The notes: generated by a model not told the origin, from the sequence alone. 64,000 bases of DNA from CAIKOD01 sp035505975 (GCA_035505975.1 DATJQJ010000022.1:1-64000); one strand, 5' to 3'; positions 42,305-51,851 are shown, counted from the first letter of the stretch. Numbers and translations are program-made.

Positions 42305-45300
42305 ATGAGATTAAGTCCGATCAAGGTTACAATCTTTGTAATCATGCTGACACTGGTTATTGTGGGTGCGGCATGTGCAGCAGAGCAAAATACGGATGGA
42401 GCGGCTGTGGTTCACGCGAATACCGTGAAACTTCCGCTCGTGTTCATCCCAAACCAGGGCCAGGCAGATTCATCGGTACTCTTCCAGGCCAAGGCCGAGG
42501 GCCATAGCATCTTCTTTACGAAGGATGCCGTGATCCTTGCAACGGTGAAAGATGATAAACCGGTGAGCTTTTCGACCACCATATCGGGAATCAATCCTTC
42601 AGTTATTGTTTCAGGTATCGACCCACAGCCTGGGAAAGCCAATTTCTATATCGGCGACGACCCGAAAGATTGGCAGAGCGATATCCCGACGTACGGGGGT
42701 GTGAAATACCAGGATGCCCTCCCCGGGATCGATCTGGTCTACAAGGGAGACAACGGCCTCCTCAAGCGTGAATTTACCGTAGCGCCTGGGGCAGACCCAT
42801 CGGCAATCGTTATTACCTACGATGGTATCGACAACCTGGTATACGGACCTGACGGGACGCTCGAAGTGACCACACCTTCAGGTGTGATTACCGAAGCAGC
42901 CCCTGTTGCCTACCAGGTCATTAACGGGCAGACTGTCGCGGTACCTGTTCAGTACACAATACTCGGGACCAGTCAGGCAGGATTTTTGCTTGGTTCCTAT
43001 GACAAGGCCTATACACTCGTCATCGATCCCCAGCTGAAGTATTCCAACTACCTCGGCGGGGCCCTCAATGACCGTGCCCTGGGCGTGGCAGTTGACCAGT
43101 GGGGATATGCGTATGTCACCGGATATACCTGCTCGACAAATTTCCCGGTCAAGGCAGCATGGGATACTACAGGCTGGGTTGCAAATGGCTATTCCGACGT
43201 TTTCCTGACCAAATTAAGTCCAGATGGGAAAACATTGGTATATTCGACCTATCTCGGTGGCAACGCAACGGATGTGGGGAATGGAATAGTGCTGAATAAT
43301 GTCAACTGGACCTATATCACGGGATACACAGAATCGACAAATTTCCCGAGCCCACTCGCACCCAATCCGGGAACTCCTCACTCTCCCGCGAATAACGACA
43401 ATGCTTTCGTTGCGAGATTTGACAACTTGGGGCAACTTAACTATGCAACCTGCTTCGGAGGCAGCAATACTACGGTAGGTACAGGAATTGTATCCGACTC
43501 CGGCGGGGGTTATGTCTATGTCACCGGTTATACCAATACGAACCTAGCAGATGGTTTCCCTGTCGATACCGGTGTAGATATCAATAAGAATACGGGTTTA
43601 GAAAATACGTACGATGCATTCGTTGTTGAGTTGACCCCGCCAACCGCGGCACCTGTGCACGGAACCTATTACGGTGGTACCGGTAACGACGAGGGATTGG
43701 GAATTGCAATGGATAGTAATGATAATCATTACATCACAGGATGGACTGATTCCACGAACCTTACCCTCCTGAACCCCGCAATCGGCTATAATTCGGGTGC
43801 AAAAGATGCATTTGTAGCGAAATGGGATGCCGGCAATAACCTGGTATATTCAACCTACGTCGGCGGTAGCGGGAACGACGAAGGACATGGCATCACGCTC
43901 GAAAACAATACCCTCGGTTATGCGTATATCACCGGTGTGACCTTCTCCCCCGACTTCCCGATCCAGGACCCGTTCTTCCCGTTCAACGGGCCGAACTTCT
44001 ATACGAATAACTTCGGCGATGCCTTCATCACGAAGATGGACCCGGCCGGTGACACGTTCAACTGGTCGACATATCTTGGCGGTCAGAACAGCGATTCGGG
44101 CCAGGCAATAGCGCTGGACGCAAACAACAACATCTACGTCACCGGTTACACGAAGTCCTACGATTTCCCAATCGTTAACCCGCTCACCGGGTTCGGGACG
44201 AAACACCCGTTTACCGATGTATTCATCTCCATGGTGAACGCAAACCTCACCCAGCCCCTGAACTTCTCGACATTCTACGGCGGCGGGCTTGATGACGTCG
44301 GGACCGGTATTGCGGTAGTCAACATCACCAATATCACGGTGTGCGGTTACACGAGCTCCTATGACTTCCCGACGTTCAACTCGTACAAATATATCAATAA
44401 GTTCGACGGGAGCAAGTACGGAGGCTGGGACGACGGGTTCGTCATGCGTCTCGATAATGTTCCGGCACCCGGGTTCCCTGTCGCCAACTTCACGTACGAT
44501 AAGATCCCAGGCGGGGATGCCCCGTTAGTCGAAAACTTCACCGACCTCTCGACCGGAGCGCCAACGTCGTGGCAATGGAACTTTGGCGACGGAAGCCCGA
44601 ATGCTACGTCAACGAATCCTACGCATACCTTCGGTCTTCCCGGTAACTATACGGTTACCCTGACCGTTTCGAACGGTTTCGGCACGAGCTCGATTGCAAA
44701 GGGACCGATTGTCGTGGGAACGCCGGCCGGTGTAAAATTCACCAACATGCTTACTACCGATGCAATCGGCCAGTTGGATATCGCCAACAATACTACGACT
44801 AACATCAGGTTCTTCCTCAACTACACCCAGTACGGCCTGCTCGGGTATAACTTTACCATCCAGTCGAACGATTCATCGACCGTCGAGATCTGGTCGGTTG
44901 CGCAACCCGGCTGGATGCCGAATACTCATAGTTTCCAGTTCACCAATTCGACGTTACCTGATGACAATCTTACCCTGGCCGGAGTGGATCTCTACAATGT
45001 GATCGGACCCGGATCGACGAATGTCCTCCTCGCAAACATCACGCTTAAGGGAATACAAACAAATTGCACATACATCAACGTCACCAACGTCACCCGGCTT
45101 GAGAACCATCTGGCTGCAAATATGTCACTCGTCCCGCCGACTCCCCCGTATTATGTCCTCCATGTCTGTGTCCATCCCCTCGTCCCGCTCCCGACATCGG
45201 TCAGCCCGAACTGGACTCCTGGAATGACGCCGAATTCTCCATATGGAGATGGCTTGTACTGGGATGTCAATGGCGACGGCAAGGTGGATTTCTATGATGT

Positions 45301-45427
45301 CATAGATTTCTTTATCAACCTCGAATGGATGGCTCTGAATGAATACGCCCCCTTCTTCGATTTCAACCATAATGGATTCATCGATTTCGGCGACGTGATT
45401 ACCCTGTTCCAGTTCACAGGACCGTGA
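42305..45427 (+). CDS. Secreted SBBP-repeat / PKD / cohesin-like / dockerin protein
   Basis: A 1040-residue surface protein. After a signal peptide (ending near AACAAEQ) comes a 230-residue beta domain typical of the N terminus of SBBP proteins. About eight SBBP beta-propeller repeats follow, of the form YSTYLGG...GxGI...YVTGYT. Then a PKD domain (WQWNFGDGSP, NYTVTLTVSN), a cohesin-like domain, and a C-terminal dockerin-like pair of calcium loops, DVNGDGKVDFYD and DFNHNGFIDFGD. Likely exposed on the cell surface for adhesion. The ATG at 42305 is favoured by AGGAG upstream. It lies 36 bases before a second cohesin-like protein gene. Confidence 0.9.
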   Translation: MRLSPIKVTIFVIMLTLVIVGAACAAEQNTDGAAVVHANTVKLPLVFIPNQGQADSSVLFQAKAEGHSIFFTKDAVILATVKDDKPVSFSTTISGINPSVIVSGIDPQPGKANFYIGDDPKDWQSDIPTYGGVKYQDALPGIDLVYKGDNGLLKREFTVAPGADPSAIVITYDGIDNLVYGPDGTLEVTTPSGVITEAAPVAYQVINGQTVAVPVQYTILGTSQAGFLLGSYDKAYTLVIDPQLKYSNYLGGALNDRALGVAVDQWGYAYVTGYTCSTNFPVKAAWDTTGWVANGYSDVFLTKLSPDGKTLVYSTYLGGNATDVGNGIVLNNVNWTYITGYTESTNFPSPLAPNPGTPHSPANNDNAFVARFDNLGQLNYATCFGGSNTTVGTGIVSDSGGGYVYVTGYTNTNLADGFPVDTGVDINKNTGLENTYDAFVVELTPPTAAPVHGTYYGGTGNDEGLGIAMDSNDNHYITGWTDSTNLTLLNPAIGYNSGAKDAFVAKWDAGNNLVYSTYVGGSGNDEGHGITLENNTLGYAYITGVTFSPDFPIQDPFFPFNGPNFYTNNFGDAFITKMDPAGDTFNWSTYLGGQNSDSGQAIALDANNNIYVTGYTKSYDFPIVNPLTGFGTKHPFTDVFISMVNANLTQPLNFSTFYGGGLDDVGTGIAVVNITNITVCGYTSSYDFPTFNSYKYINKFDGSKYGGWDDGFVMRLDNVPAPGFPVANFTYDKIPGGDAPLVENFTDLSTGAPTSWQWNFGDGSPNATSTNPTHTFGLPGNYTVTLTVSNGFGTSSIAKGPIVVGTPAGVKFTNMLTTDAIGQLDIANNTTTNIRFFLNYTQYGLLGYNFTIQSNDSSTVEIWSVAQPGWMPNTHSFQFTNSTLPDDNLTLAGVDLYNVIGPGSTNVLLANITLKGIQTNCTYINVTNVTRLENHLAANMSLVPPTPPYYVLHVCVHPLVPLPTSVSPNWTPGMTPNSPYGDGLYWDVNGDGKVDFYDVIDFFINLEWMALNEYAPFFDFNHNGFIDFGDVITLFQFTGP

Positions 45428-45463
45428 TACGGGTTACTACTACTGAAAAAAAGGAGAAGAAAA

Positions 45464-46603
45464 ATGAAATCAACGCCAGGAACATATACCCTCGCAACGG
45501 CACTCCTGCTCTCGGCAATCCTTGTGGCAGGAGCTTATGCAATGACAGTGACACCAGGGAGCGGATCTGTCGGAGTAGGATCGACGACCACCATTCCCAT
45601 TATTCTTGACCAGTCTCCCGACAATCTCGGATATGTGAATGTTTCGCTCAGTGTTTCGAACCCTTCCGTTGCGCAGATTACCGGGATCAGTTATCCGAAT
45701 TTCCAGAACTGGATCACTTATAATACGTCGTTTCCCGCAGGATCTCTGAACTTTAAGGAGCAGACCCTTTCACTCAGTTCATATATTCCTGCCACAACCA
45801 ACCTGCTTCTCGCAACGATAACAGTGCAGGGACTCCAACCCGGGACGGTCTCGATTAATGTCGATAAGGCCGCCATTGAATGGGCCGGAACAACAAATAT
45901 CGGCTATCCCAATGGAGGGTCGGGATCGGTCCAGGTCACCGGGACACCGACCCCTACACCGACGACGACGGAGCCTACAACCCAGCCGACCACAACGCAG
46001 ACGACCACTGTGACGACACAACCCACGACACAACCGACCGCTACCGAAACGACATCACCCACAACAGAACCAACAACGGTCACGACTACTGTCACCACCC
46101 AGGTAACGACGGAGCCCACAACCCAGCCGACAACTCCGGTCACAACCGTACCAACAACCCTGCCCACAACTGCCCCGCCTACAGGCCCAACCGGGAGCGT
46201 CTACCTCTCGACGACCCCGCCCGGTGCGAATATCTACATTGACGGGTCGTCAACGCCATCAGGCACGACCCCGGCGATTATCATCCTCGCGGTTGGCACT
46301 CACCACGCCTCGCTCCGGCTCGACGGGTACCAGGACGTCCCGGTCTATTTCGAAGTGACCCAGGATATGACGACGATTATAGCGCCAAGGACGTTGGTTC
46401 CCGGGATTGGTACTATGCCCGGAGTGAATACCGGCGGCAACGGCGGTACGGTTTTCCCGACGACAGTTGTTACGTACGTGACCAATCCAATACCGACTCC
46501 TGTCGTCACTGTGACGCCGCCTCCGCAGGAAGGACTGTTCGGATGGTTTGACCCGGCAAAGCTGATCCAGAAACTCGCGTCTTTCGGCTCGAATTATTTC
46601 TAA
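45464..46603 (+). CDS. Secreted cohesin-like / PEGA protein
   Basis: A 379-residue exported protein. Signal peptide 1-26 (LLLSAILVAGAYA). Residues 27-165 resemble a cohesin-type beta sandwich (GSVGVGSTTTIPIILD, VSLSVSNPSVAQI). A Thr-rich stalk of about 75 residues made of TTEPTTQPTT-like units follows. A PEGA domain (GSVYLSTTPPGANIYIDG, LRLDGYQDV) and a C-terminal segment ending GLFGWFDPAKLIQKLASFG complete it; that last helix is amphipathic. It directly follows the dockerin-bearing SBBP protein, so the two could bind through cohesin-dockerin contacts. The stalk is low-complexity, and antisense frames there are artefacts. Confidence 0.85.
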   Translation: MKSTPGTYTLATALLLSAILVAGAYAMTVTPGSGSVGVGSTTTIPIILDQSPDNLGYVNVSLSVSNPSVAQITGISYPNFQNWITYNTSFPAGSLNFKEQTLSLSSYIPATTNLLLATITVQGLQPGTVSINVDKAAIEWAGTTNIGYPNGGSGSVQVTGTPTPTPTTTEPTTQPTTTQTTTVTTQPTTQPTATETTSPTTEPTTVTTTVTTQVTTEPTTQPTTPVTTVPTTLPTTAPPTGPTGSVYLSTTPPGANIYIDGSSTPSGTTPAIIILAVGTHHASLRLDGYQDVPVYFEVTQDMTTIIAPRTLVPGIGTMPGVNTGGNGGTVFPTTVVTYVTNPIPTPVVTVTPPPQEGLFGWFDPAKLIQKLASFGSNYF

Positions 46604-46762
46604 TCTCCAAATAATAACCTATTTTTAATCGTGTCTGATAGAGTCCTATTGATGGTTTGAAAAGGGGAAATACCCTTGTTTCCTGAATTTTCTTTTCCCG
46701 CAAAGCCCGTAAAAATGAGATTTAATCCTGCAGTATTGTTTTTTTTCCTGAAATTCAGGGAT

Positions 46763-46771
46763 AGTTATAAG
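46763..46771 (+). promoter_or_regulatory. TATA box upstream of the radical SAM gene
   Basis: AGTTATAAG lies 20-28 bases before the GTG at 46791. It would start transcription near 46793, past the upstream TTG at 46779, which therefore cannot be the start codon. Confidence 0.5.
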
Positions 46772-46790
46772 TAAGTGTTTGTTAAATGGG

Positions 46791-48311
46791 GTGACTATCC
46801 TGGCAGGGCGGATGTGCATCTCTGTGGCCGATGATATTACTTCTGCAATAACCGGCATCGAACGATGGCTAGGGAATCCCGTGACGCGTGCGTTCCTAAA
46901 TTTCGTTGCAGAAGACGACGAATGTGGGAACCGGCTTTCGAATGCGATTGATGCCTGTCTTGGCGTTAACAAGGACCTCTGCTGGAAATGCCGTCTCGCA
47001 GAGAAATTTATCGGGTATACAATTCATAAAAGCGGTAAACTTTTCGGGATCGAGGAGGGAGTAATCCGGGAAGGACTGGCAGACCCCGTCTATAAGCGTG
47101 CTTTAGTGAACGTCATCAGGGGTATTACCCGGTACGGGGTTACCAAGCCCCAGATCGTCAACGCACCTTTCCTGGTCGTCTGGGACTTCACCCACATGTG
47201 CAACCTGAAATGCAGCCATTGTTATCAGGACGCCCGTACGGCACTCGAAGGTGAACTCGATTGCGAAGAATCAAAACAGTTCGTTGATGAAATGGCAGAG
47301 GCGTGTGTTGTCGCAATTGCATTTTCCGGTGGGGAGGCACTCATGAGGAAAGACTTTTTCGAAGTCGCATCCCATGCAAAGGCGCGACATTTGTACGTCG
47401 CCCTTGCCAGCAACGGGACACTGATTACGCCGGAAATTGCCAGGCGGCTTGCCACTGCAGGTATCGATTATGTCGAGATCTCGATTGACGGCAAGGACGC
47501 CATCAGTCATGATGCGATGCGGGGGATACCCGGTGCGTTCGACAGGGCGGTCCAGGGGATCAGGAACTGCATAGACGCGGGGATTTACACCTGCATTGCA
47601 ACGACGGTCACGAGCGATAACTACCAACAGGTCCCGGAAATTCATAAGCTTTCAGAAGACCTTGGTGCGAACAGGCTCATGTTTTTCAACTTCATTCCCA
47701 CCGGCCGGGGAGCGGAGATCGTTGACAAAGATATTTCGCCGTGCCAGAGAGAAGACCTGCTTAAATTCATTTTGAAAATGGACCTCGGTGGAGGACACAT
47801 CGAAGCTCTTTCCACAGCACCGCAGATTGCGAGGGTCGCCGTGGAAGATGAAAGCAGGAATGCTGTGCCGGTCGGACACTTCCACCTGGGAGAAGGATTG
47901 TCAGGGAAAACCAGGGCTCTTGCAGATTTTATCGGAGGATGCGGTGCCGGCAGACTCTATTGCGGGGTCGAACCGACCGGAGATATCCAGCCCTGTGTCT
48001 TTATGCCGATAACCCTGGGAAACATCAGGGAAAATTCATTCCTGAACATCTGGCATGACTCATCGGTACTTGCCGATCTGCGGGACCGGAGCAGGCTCGA
48101 AGGGCACTGCGGAGAATGTAAAAACAAGCTGATTTGCGGTGGATGCAGGGCACGTGCCTATGCCTACTACAATAACCTCATGGCACCCGATCCGGGATGC
48201 ATCAACAATATTGGCCACTGGAATATGCTGTGCGCCAGCGCTCATGCAGCTCCGGATATCATCGACCGTCACGGCAAAGGCGGAGCGGAGAAAATTCCAA
48301 TAAAGGTTTGA
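46791..48311 (+). CDS. Radical SAM protein with SPASM domain
   Basis: An enzyme of about 506 residues. A 130-residue N-terminal region with a C-x2-C (CWKC) pair precedes the radical SAM barrel, whose cluster motif is CNLKCSHC. FSGGEALMRKDF is the AdoMet-binding GGE motif. The C-terminal SPASM region has cysteines in CGVEPTGDIQPCVF, CGECKNKLICGGCRA and the final PDPGC, enough for auxiliary [4Fe-4S] clusters. Relatives act in peptide modification, heme or cofactor maturation. The GTG start follows from the TATA position; ATG 46812 is the alternative. It lies 300 bases upstream of the B12-binding protein gene on the same strand. Confidence 0.88.
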   Translation: MTILAGRMCISVADDITSAITGIERWLGNPVTRAFLNFVAEDDECGNRLSNAIDACLGVNKDLCWKCRLAEKFIGYTIHKSGKLFGIEEGVIREGLADPVYKRALVNVIRGITRYGVTKPQIVNAPFLVVWDFTHMCNLKCSHCYQDARTALEGELDCEESKQFVDEMAEACVVAIAFSGGEALMRKDFFEVASHAKARHLYVALASNGTLITPEIARRLATAGIDYVEISIDGKDAISHDAMRGIPGAFDRAVQGIRNCIDAGIYTCIATTVTSDNYQQVPEIHKLSEDLGANRLMFFNFIPTGRGAEIVDKDISPCQREDLLKFILKMDLGGGHIEALSTAPQIARVAVEDESRNAVPVGHFHLGEGLSGKTRALADFIGGCGAGRLYCGVEPTGDIQPCVFMPITLGNIRENSFLNIWHDSSVLADLRDRSRLEGHCGECKNKLICGGCRARAYAYYNNLMAPDPGCINNIGHWNMLCASAHAAPDIIDRHGKGGAEKIPIKV

Positions 48312-48584
48312 ATTTTTAAATAGTTCTATTTCCTGTGGATTTTGCTATTTTTGAAATCTTGGGTTCACGGCGATACGTCAACAAAACAGGGAGAATATAA
48401 GCCCGGACTCATCTTAATCTGAACCCCGGCAGGGAATCATTTTTTTATTCTTGCCAAAAATTAATCAGAGATTCAATACGCGTCCAAGAAGTTAACGGTG
48501 CGGTGCTCTTGTTTCTCGCGATGTATCAGGCCGGGAGCTTGCTGACTGTGAGTGGAACGGGAACCATAATAACTGTAAGGCTAT

Positions 48585-48611
48585 ATTCTCTATCCGGGAT
48601 AAGGAGAGAAT
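48585..48611 (+). promoter_or_regulatory. Hairpin covering the ribosome site of the B12-binding protein gene
   Basis: ATTCTC-TATCC at 48585-48595 pairs with GGATA at 48597-48601 and GAGAAT at 48606-48611, leaving AGGA as a bulge. The stem includes the AAGGAGAGA ribosome site and two bases of the ATG at 48610. Folding would limit access to the start codon. A TATA-like CATAATAAC near 48569 is weak, so whether the full hairpin is in the mRNA is uncertain. Confidence 0.4.
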
Positions 48612-49689
48612 GACCGAAGTGGGATCACCCGTTCACGTCTACGACCCGGTCCATCTTGACAGGGAAAACCTTGCGGGAAAAGCGCTTGAACTCTGGCATG
48701 AGAAGAACCAAAAAGCCTGGAAAATCACCAGTGCGGCCCAAAAAACGAACTTACTTGAGGATTTCAATGGTACAATCGAGTCCCTGGAGATATCCCTTTC
48801 AACGGGAAATGCTGCGTTATTGATCGATTATATCCGCTGGCTCGAGGTATTTGCTTCCAGCCGCCAGTACCCGGAAGATTATGTCTCTTCATTACTCACC
48901 GTCCTCAAGATTGTTATCGGGAAGGAACTGCCTGCCGATCGCCGGGCCGAGGCACTGTCTATGGTACGGAAGAGTGCAGGAGCGATGGTTAAGGCTCCTG
49001 TCTCGGTCCCTTCTTTTATCAGGAACGAAGAAGCCCATGCCGCTTTCGCTCATTCCTATCTCGAAGCTCTCCTTCAGGGGGACCGGGACAGGGCTACTCT
49101 GATTATCGATCAGGCGGCAGGGTCAGGAGTCGCGGTAAGGGATATCTATCTCAATGTTATCCTGCCGGTGCTCAGAGAGACCGGGAGACTCTGGCAATTG
49201 CAGAAAATAACGATCGCAGAGGAACATTATATATCCGCTTCAGTACTGTTGGCGGTCTTGCGCCTCCATGATCGTATCCTCGCTACCAAGGGTGAATCAC
49301 GACACAGAACACTGGTCGCCGCGAGTGTTGCCAATGAATTCCATGATATCGGGATACGGATCGTTGCCGATTTTTTTGAGATGGACGGTTGGACCGCCTA
49401 TTTTACCGGGGCAAATACGCCGGCAGAGAGCCTTCTTTCCACAGTCAGGGAGCGAAAACCAGAAGTACTTGCAATCTCGGTAACGATGGCGTCCCATATC
49501 CCTGTTGTCCATTACCTGATCAGGTCGATCCGTGGAGACCCACGAACAGAGAGGGTGAAGGTCCTTGTCGGCGGGTACCCATTCAGCATCGTCCCACTGC
49601 TCTGGAAGCAGGTAGGTGCCGATGCATATGCACTGGATCCCGATGAGGCGGTCAGGACTATGAACCGGCTCATTGAGATGGAAAGATAA
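48610..49689 (+). CDS. Cobalamin-binding protein with CarH-type photoreceptor motifs
   Basis: A 359-residue soluble protein. Residues 135-225 form the four-helix cap domain with Trp195, nine residues, then Glu205-His206: the W-x9-EH motif known from the adenosylcobalamin photoreceptors CarH/LitR and from AerR. The Rossmann B12 domain has ExHxxG at 243-248 (EFHDIG), VADFFEMDGW and GANTP, also nearer CarH than methyltransferases, which have DxHxxG. The N-terminal 125 residues are helical but not a MerR DNA-binding domain. It should bind cobalamin through His245 and may sense light or oxygen, passing the signal to a partner. It is close to photolyase, TspO and an F390-synthetase-like gene. A corrinoid methyltransferase role is less likely. 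Confidence 0.85.
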   Translation: MTEVGSPVHVYDPVHLDRENLAGKALELWHEKNQKAWKITSAAQKTNLLEDFNGTIESLEISLSTGNAALLIDYIRWLEVFASSRQYPEDYVSSLLTVLKIVIGKELPADRRAEALSMVRKSAGAMVKAPVSVPSFIRNEEAHAAFAHSYLEALLQGDRDRATLIIDQAAGSGVAVRDIYLNVILPVLRETGRLWQLQKITIAEEHYISASVLLAVLRLHDRILATKGESRHRTLVAASVANEFHDIGIRIVADFFEMDGWTAYFTGANTPAESLLSTVRERKPEVLAISVTMASHIPVVHYLIRSIRGDPRTERVKVLVGGYPFSIVPLLWKQVGADAYALDPDEAVRTMNRLIEMER

Positions 49690-49740
49690 GAACCGCCGCA
49701 TAGCTCCATACCGGATTCTTGTCGAAGTTCTTTTCAGAGT

Positions 49741-51096
49741 TCACTTCACCCGGCGGTCAACCAGTCGTTTCGGGCGACCTCTGGTTTTATAGAACTCAAG
49801 CTCGCCGGGGCGCACAAAATGGAACCCGAGAGCGAAGGTCTGATCGGTATAATGATCGGAAAGCGTGGGTCTGTTTTTCAGGAACCTCTCAACGAAGTGT
49901 CCCTCGATATGTCGCCTGTCAGCAGTGCCCGGGTCCATGCATTCAACAGACACCTGCATCACCACATTTTCCGGCGAACCCTGGCTCTCGACAAATGCCT
50001 CGTATTCCCCGGTCAGATACTGCATATTCGATGGCTGGAATACGGCAGCCTCGATATCCACCCTGTTCAACGGGCTTCCAAGTACCCAGATCGTCTCGGC
50101 TTCCCGCTGAGGGTTTGCGATCCGCATATGAGTCCTCCCGCACGAACATGTCTTCCGTGATATGACCGTCGTTGTATCATCGGTATCATAGTTCAGGAGG
50201 AGTGTTCCCGACTTTGCCCCTTCTGGCAGGAGCGTGGTCAGCACCGCCCGGCCGCAACCCCCGTCATGAACAAAATCTTTCATCTGGGGGTCGTAAACGT
50301 CGAGATGGACAAGATCCTCCGGGACGTGGAGTCCCGCAAGTGCCCTGCATTCGCCGCACATCGTCCCCTCGGTGCTGCCATAGGTATTGTATACCGGACA
50401 GCCCCAGACCCTGGAGAGATATTCCCTCGATTCATCAGCAAAGCTCTCGCCGCCTGCCACAAGTCGGACAACCTGTGTCTTTTCCAGGCGAACCCCGTCT
50501 TTTTTCAGGCGTCTTGCCAGCCGTAAAAGCTTGAAGACACTTCCAACTATCGCAGTCGGGTGGTATGACGTAATGACGCGGGATGCAAAATCACATTTCC
50601 CGAATGGGATGATTGTCATCCCAAGCCGCAATGCCGCCAGCGTCATCGTGTTTGCGCCGACATTCATCCCATATGAAGCGCATACGACGACGCGGTCTTT
50701 TCGCCCGAAACCCTGTGAAACGAAACTACGGGCATATTTTTCAGCATATCGCTTCCAGTCATCCCATGTCAGGAAGAAACTTTTCGGAGTTCCGCTCGTC
50801 CCGCTCGTCTCCTGGATGGTGAAAACATCCTTACAATCCGATGACAGGAAATCGAAACCGGTAGCAACGGGAGGCTGATGCTCACGAATTGTTCTCCCGG
50901 AGATGACAGGGAGGTGCAATAAGTCTTCATGGACGAGGATCTCATCAGGGTTTATGCGGTTTTCCCGGAACCAATGACGATAGAACGGTGAATGCTCGTT
51001 TGCATACCGGATGGTATACCTCACCCGCTCATCAATGAGGCCGTCAAGGCTGCCCCGGTCCATTTGTTCGATATGGTCGTTAAGGTATCCCGCCAT
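49741..51096 (-). CDS. PaaK-like adenylate-forming enzyme (coenzyme F390 synthetase family)
   Basis: A 451-residue member of the phenylacetate-CoA ligase fold. The ATP loop is ETSGTSGTPK, followed by YGSTEG and LLLNYDTDD. The CSCGRTHMRI segment is typical of PaaK-type enzymes. In methanogens such proteins are assigned as coenzyme F390 synthetase, which adenylylates or guanylylates F420 on oxygen exposure. The length exceeds the roughly 380 residues of the Methanothermobacter enzyme, so substrate identity is uncertain; a CoA ligase remains possible. A TATA box just upstream suggests a very short leader. Divergent from tspO. Confidence 0.75.
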   Translation of the reverse strand: MAGYLNDHIEQMDRGSLDGLIDERVRYTIRYANEHSPFYRHWFRENRINPDEILVHEDLLHLPVISGRTIREHQPPVATGFDFLSSDCKDVFTIQETSGTSGTPKSFFLTWDDWKRYAEKYARSFVSQGFGRKDRVVVCASYGMNVGANTMTLAALRLGMTIIPFGKCDFASRVITSYHPTAIVGSVFKLLRLARRLKKDGVRLEKTQVVRLVAGGESFADESREYLSRVWGCPVYNTYGSTEGTMCGECRALAGLHVPEDLVHLDVYDPQMKDFVHDGGCGRAVLTTLLPEGAKSGTLLLNYDTDDTTTVISRKTCSCGRTHMRIANPQREAETIWVLGSPLNRVDIEAAVFQPSNMQYLTGEYEAFVESQGSPENVVMQVSVECMDPGTADRRHIEGHFVERFLKNRPTLSDHYTDQTFALGFHFVRPGELEFYKTRGRPKRLVDRRVK

Positions 51097-51125
51097 AGCC
51101 AGTACAGAGCATCGCGGAAAAAGGG

Positions 51126-51134
51126 CTTATAGAT
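51126..51134 (-). promoter_or_regulatory. TATA box of the F390-synthetase-like gene
   Basis: TCTATAAGC on the minus strand is centred about 34 bases before the ATG at 51096, giving a leader of only about eight bases. Confidence 0.55.
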
Positions 51135-51332
51135 TACTACTGTTCCTCCATTATGCCGATGCCCTCATGGGAACACGAGAGCCTATCGTATGACACTTTC
51201 TTTATCGGATTCGTGTTACTGTGGAGCAGGGCAGGCTGAATATCAAATGGCGATTGAATATACTCAGAATTTGAAGGCCAATCCCGCTCCTTTTTGGAGA
51301 CTCCAGGTTTTGCAGGATCGGGTTCCTACTCA

Positions 51333-51342
51333 TGTATTTATC
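51333..51342 (+). promoter_or_regulatory. TATA box of tspO
   Basis: TGTATTTATC is centred near 51337, about 28 bases before the ATG at 51366, so the tspO mRNA is probably nearly leaderless. Confidence 0.5.
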
Positions 51343-51365
51343 CCGACGTATATCCATTGTCTCCT

Positions 51366-51851
51366 ATGAATATCCCCACGTTCCGGTCCCTGATGCTTCT
51401 TATTCTTTGCATCGCCCTGCCGCTCATTGCCGGCTTTATTGGTGCAGTTTTTACCCTGCCGGCGATACCCGGCTGGTATGCCGGGATCCAGAAGCCGGTG
51501 TTCACCCCACCGTCATGGGTCTTTGGACCTGCCTGGACGATCCTGTACCTGCTCATGGGGATCTCCCTGTGGATCGTTATCAGCGAGGGCTGGGGGAGCC
51601 ATGACGGAAAGACGGGGGTGGTCCTTTTCTTCATCCAGCTTGCCGCCAACGTTGGCTGGTCTGTCCTGTTTTTTGGCATGCACCTCTTCGCTGCTGCATT
51701 TGTTGAAGTCCTCCTCCTTTTATGCCTGATAGCAGCAACCATGGCGATATTCTTGAGAATCAGCAGGACAGCCGGGTTGCTCCTGGTCCCCTACCTATGC
51801 TGGACAGCATTCGCATCGCTCTTAACAGGGATGATCTGGGTCCTTAACTGA
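51366..51851 (+). CDS. tspO: TspO/MBR family tetrapyrrole-binding membrane protein
   Basis: A 161-residue protein with five membrane helices, the TspO fold. The diagnostic strings are WYAGIQKPVFTPPSWVFGPA and then WTILYLLMGISLW; later NVGWSVLFFG and the C-terminal Trp-rich helix. TspO binds porphyrins and cholesterol-like ligands; in bacteria it acts in light and oxygen responses by handling tetrapyrroles. In a methanogen it could bind heme precursors, F430 or corrinoid intermediates. The ATG at 51366 is chosen; upstream in-frame codons read promoter DNA. It lies 80 bases before photolyase on the same strand. Confidence 0.93.
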   Translation: MNIPTFRSLMLLILCIALPLIAGFIGAVFTLPAIPGWYAGIQKPVFTPPSWVFGPAWTILYLLMGISLWIVISEGWGSHDGKTGVVLFFIQLAANVGWSVLFFGMHLFAAAFVEVLLLLCLIAATMAIFLRISRTAGLLLVPYLCWTAFASLLTGMIWVLN

